Assembly: GCA_020633435.1 (NCBI GenBank) | Contig: JACKDP010000011.1 | Location: forward strand, 1-64,000 | Length of the DNA stretch: 64,000 bases | Reading direction: 5' to 3' | Source: Myxococcales bacterium | GTDB lineage: Bacteria > Myxococcota_A > Bradymonadia > UBA7976 > UBA1532 | Part shown: positions 59,579-64,000 of the stretch, in pieces | Numbering within the stretch: the stretch's first letter is position 1 | Layout of the letters: each line of letters starts with the position of its first letter | Translations under genes and position numbers: made by a program | Notes under the pieces: generated by a model | Databases searched by the model: none | Seen by the model: the letters and a program-made list of their open reading frames with translations, nothing else | What the model was told of the DNA's origin: nothing

Positions 59579-61091
59579 CAGCTTCTCCTTCAGCTTCAGC
59601 GCCCTCGCGGATCACCACGATGCGGACGCCCTCGACGGCGACGACCCGGATGGGCGTGCCCTTGCGGATGTACTCGAACTGGCTGACCACATCGACGACC
59701 TCACCGCCGATGGTCGCCTTGCCCGACAGGCGCAGATCCGTCCGCGCCACCCCGGTCTGGCCCAGGTAGCGCTGCCAGCTCGCCGGGTGGGCGTGGAAGT
59801 CGGGGGCCTCCTCGGCGCGGCTCGACCCCAGCGTGGTCTCGAGCACGAGCCGGCGGCCCAGGCGGCTGCGCGGGATGAACCGCGCCAGCAGGAAGAGGCC
59901 GACCACGGCCCCGGACAGCGCGAGCATGACCACCCCGAGCGCCCCCCCGACCTCGCCCATGGCCCACGCCGTGGACATGGGCATCCCCACCAGCGCCATC
60001 ACCAGGCTCCCGGCGATGGCCGCGATGCCGAGCGCCCCCACGACCCCGAACCCCGGGATGATGAAGATCTCGACCCCCAGCAGCACCAGCCCCAGCACGA
60101 AGAGCAGGAGCTCCTCCCAGCCGGCGAGGTCCACCACCATGTGCCCGCCGAAGAAGAACAGCAGGCACAGCAGCCCGAAGCCGCCCGCGAAGCCGAAGCC
60201 CGGCGAGTAGAACTCCAGCAGCAGGCCCAGCATCCCCAGCGACATGAGCAGGCCGCTGACCACCGGATCGGTGAGGAAGCGCGCCAGCTTCTCGGCCCAG
60301 TTGATCGTCGGCTCGACCCGCGTCGCCTTCGCCAGCCCGAGCTGGCCGAGCAGGGCGTCCAGCGTCTCGATCTGGGCGTTGGCGATGCCGAACTTGAGGG
60401 CCTGCTCGGTCGTGACGGTCAGCAGGCGGCCCGCCTCGCTGACGCCCGCCACCGCGACCTCCCGATCCACCATCGCCTCGGCCACGTCGCCGTTGCGGCC
60501 GTTGGCCTCGGCCGTGGCCCGCATCTCGGACCGCATGTACGAGACGACCTTCTCGCCGACGGCCTCGGCCTTGCCGCCCTCGACCTGGATGGGGGTGGCG
60601 GCGCCCATGCTGGCGCCGTTGGTAAACGCAATGAAATCAGCCGCATAGCTGATGAGCGCCCCCGCGCTGATGGCCCGCCGGTTCACGAAGGCGATGACGG
60701 GCACGTCGGCGGCGAGGAGGGCGTCGCGGATGATGACGGCGGCGTCGACGCGGCCGCCGAAGGTGTCGACGTCGAGGATGATGGCCTTGGCGCCGCGGCT
60801 CCGGGCCACCTCCAGGCTGCGCTTCACGAAGGGGGCGAGGCCCTGGTCGATGGTGCCGCGGATGGGCACGACCACGACGGTCTGGCCCACGCCATCCCCC
60901 TCCCCCAGCGTCGGCAGGGGCGGGAGCTTCTGGGCCTCGAAGGGCCGGGGCGCCGCGGCGGCGCTGGCGGGGGCGGCGGCGCTGGCGGGGGCCTCGGCGG
61001 GCGCCCCGGCGTCCGGCCCGCCCGCCCGGGCCAGGCTGACGAGCCCGCCCGCGAGGAGCGCCGCCCAGAGCACGATGCGCGCTTGCTTCAT
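59571..61091 (-). CDS. NfeD-family membrane serine protease-like protein (long form)
   Basis: ATG 61091 starts a signal peptide ending LARAGG. The 506-residue protein has an Ala/Pro spacer and a ClpP-class domain (VVVVPIRGTIDQGLAPFVKRSL, ILDVDTFGGRVDAAVIIRD, and SAGALISYAADF with FTNGASMGAATPI around residues 75-230). Several membrane helices follow (about residues 300-430), then a C-terminal OB domain (GQTGVARTDLRLSGKATIGGEVVDVVS). This is the long NfeD type, some members of which cut stomatin-like partners. FloA is its usual neighbour and likely partner. The ribosome site at this start is weak. Confidence 0.9.
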   Translation of the reverse strand: MKQARIVLWAALLAGGLVSLARAGGPDAGAPAEAPASAAAPASAAAAPRPFEAQKLPPLPTLGEGDGVGQTVVVVPIRGTIDQGLAPFVKRSLEVARSRGAKAIILDVDTFGGRVDAAVIIRDALLAADVPVIAFVNRRAISAGALISYAADFIAFTNGASMGAATPIQVEGGKAEAVGEKVVSYMRSEMRATAEANGRNGDVAEAMVDREVAVAGVSEAGRLLTVTTEQALKFGIANAQIETLDALLGQLGLAKATRVEPTINWAEKLARFLTDPVVSGLLMSLGMLGLLLEFYSPGFGFAGGFGLLCLLFFFGGHMVVDLAGWEELLLFVLGLVLLGVEIFIIPGFGVVGALGIAAIAGSLVMALVGMPMSTAWAMGEVGGALGVVMLALSGAVVGLFLLARFIPRSRLGRRLVLETTLGSSRAEEAPDFHAHPASWQRYLGQTGVARTDLRLSGKATIGGEVVDVVSQFEYIRKGTPIRVVAVEGVRIVVIREGAEAEGEADG

Positions 61092-61211
61092 TCGCCGTCC
61101 CGACCGCCCATGATGACCAGCGACAGATGCCACGGAGGCGCTCATGGTGGCACTCCATTGGCCCGAGAGCAACGGGCCCCGCCGTGCGGAACTTGCTCCG
61201 GACGCCCTCCC

Positions 61212-61266
61212 GGTGGGAAATACCACCCCGGCCGCCGCGGTTTGAGGGGGTGGCCTGACACCACCC
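61212..61266. promoter_or_regulatory. Two GGTGG..CCACC inverted repeats in the nfeD divergent region
   Basis: GGTGG-GAAATA-CCACC (61212-61227) and GGGTGG-CCTGACA-CCACCC (61248-61266) share the same half-sites and lie about 38 bases apart. They sit between the divergent nfeD gene and the secreted-protein gene at 61276. They could be paired operator sites or RNA hairpins. The second ends nine bases before the ATG at 61276. Confidence 0.35.
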
Positions 61267-61275
61267 GGACGCTCG

Positions 61276-62094
61276 ATGCTGCGCACCCTGCCCTTCACCC
61301 TGCTCTTCGCCGCCCCGGTCCACGGGCAGAGCCCGCCGTCGGTGGGCGAGCCGCCGGCCGAGTGTGGCGACCTGCCGGTGGGGGATGTGCAGCTCGGCAG
61401 CCAGGACTTCGGCCTCGACATCAGCCCCGGCGACTCCACCGCCCGCCTGCGGCTCCCCGATCACCTGCCGGCCACCGCCACCCGCCCGGCCCTCGACATC
61501 GTGGGCGGCCTCGCCGAGGTCTCCCTGCAGCCCGACCAGATCCTGCCCGTGCGCGCCGCCCACCAGGCCGGCATCCTGCACGCCGTCGTGGGGCTGGTGG
61601 AGGCTCCGGGCCCCCGGGCCGCCCCGGGCTGCGCCGATCTCGTCGTCAACAGCATCCACCTGCGCATCGGCGAGGTGCTCATCGGCACCGCCCACCTGGC
61701 CCAGGCCGGCGCCGATCGGCAGACGAGCCCCACGGCGGTGCGGGTGGGCGAGCTGAGCATGGAGCCGGGCAGCCCGCCAGTGGCCGAGGCCTACATCCGC
61801 GAGCAGCTGCGCTTCCGGGGCGAGCTCTGCGCCCGGCGGGCCTCCGAGCGTGACGGGGCCATGCGCGGCTCCGTCATCGTCGAGCTGGAGGCCCGGGAGC
61901 CGGGCCGCATGGTCCGCCCCAGCGCGCCCCTCGACAGCCTGCAGCAGCCGCCGCTGCTCTTCTGCCTGCTCAACGCCCTGTACGATGATCCCGAGCTGGC
62001 CCGCAGCCTGCCCGGCGGGGCCCACTTCTACGCGCCGTTCTACTTCACGCCCGACGACTCGGCGCGGCTGCTGATCCACTCCCAGGCGCCGTAG
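61276..62094 (+). CDS. Secreted protein of unknown function
   Basis: The 272-residue protein starts with a signal peptide (LRTLPFTLLFAAPVHGQ). The body is beta-rich with two conserved-looking blocks: DIVGGLAEVSLQPDQILPV, and a C-terminal MRGSVIVELEAREPGRMVRPSAPLDSLQQPPLLFCLLNAL followed by FYAPFYFTPDD. The second block resembles the C-terminal domain of AgmX/PglI-type myxobacterial proteins, with a Cys pattern C...C...C; this is tentative. The ATG has no clear ribosome site. The last 55 bases overlap the convergent signal-peptidase-like gene. Confidence 0.65.
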   Translation: MLRTLPFTLLFAAPVHGQSPPSVGEPPAECGDLPVGDVQLGSQDFGLDISPGDSTARLRLPDHLPATATRPALDIVGGLAEVSLQPDQILPVRAAHQAGILHAVVGLVEAPGPRAAPGCADLVVNSIHLRIGEVLIGTAHLAQAGADRQTSPTAVRVGELSMEPGSPPVAEAYIREQLRFRGELCARRASERDGAMRGSVIVELEAREPGRMVRPSAPLDSLQQPPLLFCLLNALYDDPELARSLPGGAHFYAPFYFTPDDSARLLIHSQAP

Positions 62095-62744
62095 AAGGGC
62101 GCCTGCTCGACGGCGGTCTCGCGCGCGTCCCCGCGCCGCAGCAGCCACCGCGCGACCCCCTGGCTCCAGCCCTCGGGCACCAGCCCCACCAGATCGTCAT
62201 CCGGGCACGTCCGCCGGTTGTCGCAGAGCACGAAGAGGAAGCCGGGCGGCACCTCCAGGCGCGGCACCGCGAACGTCCACGGCCGGGCCGCCCCGGCGTG
62301 ATCCCCCAGGATGTGGTGGCGGCGGCCATCGGGCAGCGACTCGATGAAGTGCTGCTGCCGGCGCGCCCGATCGCCATCGCTCAGCTCGCGGTAGGCGAAC
62401 GTGCCCACCACCCGCGTGGCCAGCGGCACGTCGTCGATGGTCAGCACGCCCTCGTCCGCGCCCACCGTCTGCCCCGGCAGGGCGATGACCCGCCGCAGCA
62501 CCTCGCGCCCCTCGTGCTCCAGCAGCACGACGTCGCCCTGGGCGGGCTCGGCCCGGCGGACGACCAGCAGGACGTCCCCCTCCAGGGCCGTGGGCGCGCC
62601 CGTGTTGCCGCGGACGACCACGAGCTCGACGAAGAACCAGCGGGCGAGCAGGAGGCCGAGGACGATGGCCGCCAGGGCCCAGCGCCAGAGGCGGCGCGGG
62701 CGGCGCGGGCGCCCGGGGACGGGGCCGATGGGGAGGCGGCTCAC
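62040..62744 (-). CDS. S26 signal-peptidase-I-like protein with altered catalytic dyad
   Basis: GTG 62744 overlaps the previous stop by four bases, with GGGGGAGGG just upstream. The 234-residue protein has a basic N-terminus, one membrane helix (residues 21-40), then the S26 layout. The Ser box, normally GxSMxPT, reads GNTGAPTALEGD (Thr 48). The Lys box, normally KRVxGLPGD, reads RRVIALPGQ (Arg 84). The last box, normally GDNRxxSxDSR, reads CDNRRTCPDDDLVG. Both dyad residues are therefore substituted. It may be an inactive relative or use Thr as nucleophile. The C-terminal part is Arg-rich. Its end overlaps the convergent secreted-protein gene. Confidence 0.78.
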   Translation of the reverse strand: MSRLPIGPVPGRPRRPRRLWRWALAAIVLGLLLARWFFVELVVVRGNTGAPTALEGDVLLVVRRAEPAQGDVVLLEHEGREVLRRVIALPGQTVGADEGVLTIDDVPLATRVVGTFAYRELSDGDRARRQQHFIESLPDGRRHHILGDHAGAARPWTFAVPRLEVPPGFLFVLCDNRRTCPDDDLVGLVPEGWSQGVARWLLRRGDARETAVEQAPFYGAWEWISSRAESSGVK

Positions 62745-63130
62745 CCCTCCCCCGCCTCCGGCGTGTACAGGACGGCCCGGGGCCCCAGCGCGGCGCGCAC
62801 CACCCCGGGCTCGAGGCCCAGATCCGCCGGGCAGAGCCCCGCCACGTCATCGCCCAGGCCCTTGAGGCAGCGCGCCAGGGCCTCCGGCGTCACGTCATCG
62901 GTGGCCCAGAGCAGCAGCCGCCGCGCCCCCAGCACCGGCGGCGCCGGCAGCAGGAGCGGCCCGGTGGCCGGCACCGCCCCGTCGCGCACGAGGCGCGAGA
63001 TGCGCCCGCCCGTCCGCCAGTCCACATGGCCCGTCAGCCCGGCGAGGGGCCGGCCATCGAGGCGCACGGCGAGCACCAGCACGTCGCACGGGGCCTCGTC
63101 GAGGCCGTAGAGGTTGGCGGGGGGGCCCAT
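62741..63130 (-). CDS. Stand-alone M17 aminopeptidase N-terminal-like domain
   Basis: ATG 63130 overlaps the nusB stop by one base (TGATG). The 129-residue protein looks like the N-terminal macro-like domain of leucyl aminopeptidase: CDVLVLAVRLDGRPLAGLTGHVDWRTGGRISRLVRDG, then LLLPAPPVLGARRLLLW and an Ala/Leu-rich helix. The catalytic metallopeptidase domain is absent. Such short proteins appear in Myxococcota and have no known role. It is tightly coupled to nusB upstream and the signal-peptidase-like gene downstream. Confidence 0.65.
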   Translation of the reverse strand: MGPPANLYGLDEAPCDVLVLAVRLDGRPLAGLTGHVDWRTGGRISRLVRDGAVPATGPLLLPAPPVLGARRLLLWATDDVTPEALARCLKGLGDDVAGLCPADLGLEPGVVRAALGPRAVLYTPEAGEG

Positions 63131-63630
63131 CAGACCCGCTCCAGCTCCTGGGCGATGCGGTCGAGGATGCCGTTGACGAACTTGCCGCTGTCCTCGGCCC
63201 CGTACCGCTTGGCCAGCTCGATGGCCTCGTTGAGGGTGGCCTTCACCGGCACCTCGCCCTCGAACGCCAGCTCGTAGGCGGCCAGGCGCAGCACGTTGCG
63301 GTCGACCCGGCTCATGCGGGTGACCTTCCAGTTCAGCGAGTAGCGGCCGATCAGCGTGTCGATGGCGGCGCGGTGGCTGATGGTGCCCTCGACGAGCCGC
63401 TCCACGAAGCGCCAGTGGCTGCCCTCGGGATCCAGCAGGGCCCGGGCGTGGTCGACGGCGCCGGGGCTGCCGTCCTCGGCCGTGGCCACCAGGCTCTGCA
63501 GCACCTCGTCGTCGTCGCGCAGGTGCGCGGCGAAGAGCGTCAGCGCCTCCTCGGGCGGGACCTCGGCGGCGTCGACGGCGAACATGATGAGCAGCGCGGC
63601 CTCGCGTGCAGCGCGGCGTCCCGATCTCAC
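63130..63630 (-). CDS. nusB: Transcription antitermination protein NusB
   Basis: GTG 63630 overlaps the ribH stop by four bases. The 166-residue all-helical protein has NusB signatures: RRAAREAALLIMFAVD at the start, IGRYSLNWKVTRMSRVDRNVLRLAAYEL near residue 100, and VPVKATLNEAIELAKRYGAEDSGKFVNGILDRI at the end. NusB with NusE binds boxA RNA and supports rRNA transcription. The ribH-nusB order is widely conserved. Confidence 0.95.
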   Translation of the reverse strand: MRSGRRAAREAALLIMFAVDAAEVPPEEALTLFAAHLRDDDEVLQSLVATAEDGSPGAVDHARALLDPEGSHWRFVERLVEGTISHRAAIDTLIGRYSLNWKVTRMSRVDRNVLRLAAYELAFEGEVPVKATLNEAIELAKRYGAEDSGKFVNGILDRIAQELERV

Positions 63631-64000
63631 GAGCTGGCCCCCTGATCCATGCGGGCGAACAGATCCGCCATCTCGATGGCGCAGAGGGCCGCCTCGGCGC
63701 CCTTGTTGCCGGCCTTGGTGCCCGCGCGCTCGACGGCCTGCTCGATGGTGTCCGTCGTCAGCAGGCCGAACGCCACGGGCAGGCCGTAGTCGAGGGACAC
63801 ATGGGCGAGGCCCTTGGTGGCCTCGGCGGCCACGTAGTCGAAGTGGGGCGTCGAGCCACGGATGACGGCCCCCAGCGCGATGATGGCGTCGACGCCGCCC
63901 TTCTGGGCCACCCGCTTCGCGGCCACCGGCAGCTCGAAGCCGCCCGGCACCCGGTAGACGGTGATGTCGGCGCGATCCGCGCCGTGCCGCACGAGGGCGT
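63627..64000 (-). CDS. ribH: 6,7-dimethyl-8-ribityllumazine synthase, 5' end missing
   Basis: The gene enters from the right edge on the minus strand, so the start is not seen. The visible part has VYRVPGGFELPVAAKRVA, DAIIALGAVIRGSTPHFDYVAAEA, LPVAFGLLTTDTIEQAVERAG and AGNKGAEAALCAIEMADLF, which are RibH signatures including the His of HFDYV. It condenses ribityl-aminouracil with dihydroxybutanone phosphate in riboflavin synthesis. The GTG at 63992 is inside the gene, not its start. It overlaps nusB by four bases. Confidence 0.95.
   Translation of the reverse strand, partial: ALVRHGADRADITVYRVPGGFELPVAAKRVAQKGGVDAIIALGAVIRGSTPHFDYVAAEATKGLAHVSLDYGLPVAFGLLTTDTIEQAVERAGTKAGNKGAEAALCAIEMADLFARMDQGASS

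Overview
The window is about 70 percent or more G+C and tightly packed: 57 gene calls, many joined by 1 to 4 base ATGA, GTGA or TGATG overlaps. It most likely comes from a member of the Myxococcota (formerly deltaproteobacteria), possibly a metagenome assembly. The reasons are many large Cys-rich lipoproteins with Gly-Ala or Asp-Ala linkers, MopE-type and thrombospondin-3-type repeats, a MYXO-CTERM-like tail, a bacterial mevalonate pathway and an NfeD/FloA pair. I saw no tRNA, rRNA, CRISPR array, insertion sequence, integrase or phage gene. All family calls come from motif recognition by eye.

Layout. 0-8 kb: surface lipoproteins, a membrane protein with a LEA14-like tail, an AT-hook-like protein and a YfcE-type phosphoesterase. 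8-12 kb: an NCS1 transporter coupled to a small barrel-like protein, then a nucleotide-sugar dehydrogenase. 12-20 kb: a 1951-residue RHS/YD lipoprotein with a nuclease-like tail, NAD synthetase, and a lone E2 catalytic domain. 20-27 kb: rpsD, a frameshifted anchored protein, a coupled trio (F420-reductase-like, SDR, sirtuin) and pepP. 27-31 kb: mvaD, phosphomevalonate kinase and a UAP1-like UDP-sugar pyrophosphorylase in one operon. 31-37 kb: gamma-glutamyltransferase with MauE, lipocalin and more lipoproteins. 37-45.6 kb: a leftward surface-polysaccharide operon (wecB, two glycosyltransferases, a flippase, a methyltransferase, a toroid protein, a FemAB-like protein) ending in yqhA. 46-50 kb: an HTH-receiver regulator with a leader peptide, a ParA ATPase and a large lipoprotein. 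50-54 kb: rpsT, lptE-holA, a TPR protein and asnS. 54-64 kb: a TSP3 lipoprotein, a metallopeptidase-like gene, floA-nfeD, and a leftward operon of ribH, nusB, an M17 N-domain protein and a signal-peptidase-like protein.

Functional links. WecB at 45 kb and the WecC-like dehydrogenase at 10.5 kb could together make UDP-ManNAcA. The UAP1-like enzyme could supply UDP-GlcNAc. The mevalonate genes feed isoprenoid carriers used in the same envelope pathways.

Main points for a second look: a signal-peptidase-like protein with both dyad residues substituted; an RHS lipoprotein with a D..ExK tail and no visible immunity gene; an HTH-receiver/ParA pair behind a 16-codon coupled leader; single-base frame breaks in G/C runs of four linker regions; and -10-like boxes placed to give leaderless mRNAs. 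I could not establish a wholly new multi-gene system; the RHS protein and the regulator/ParA pair are the best candidates.
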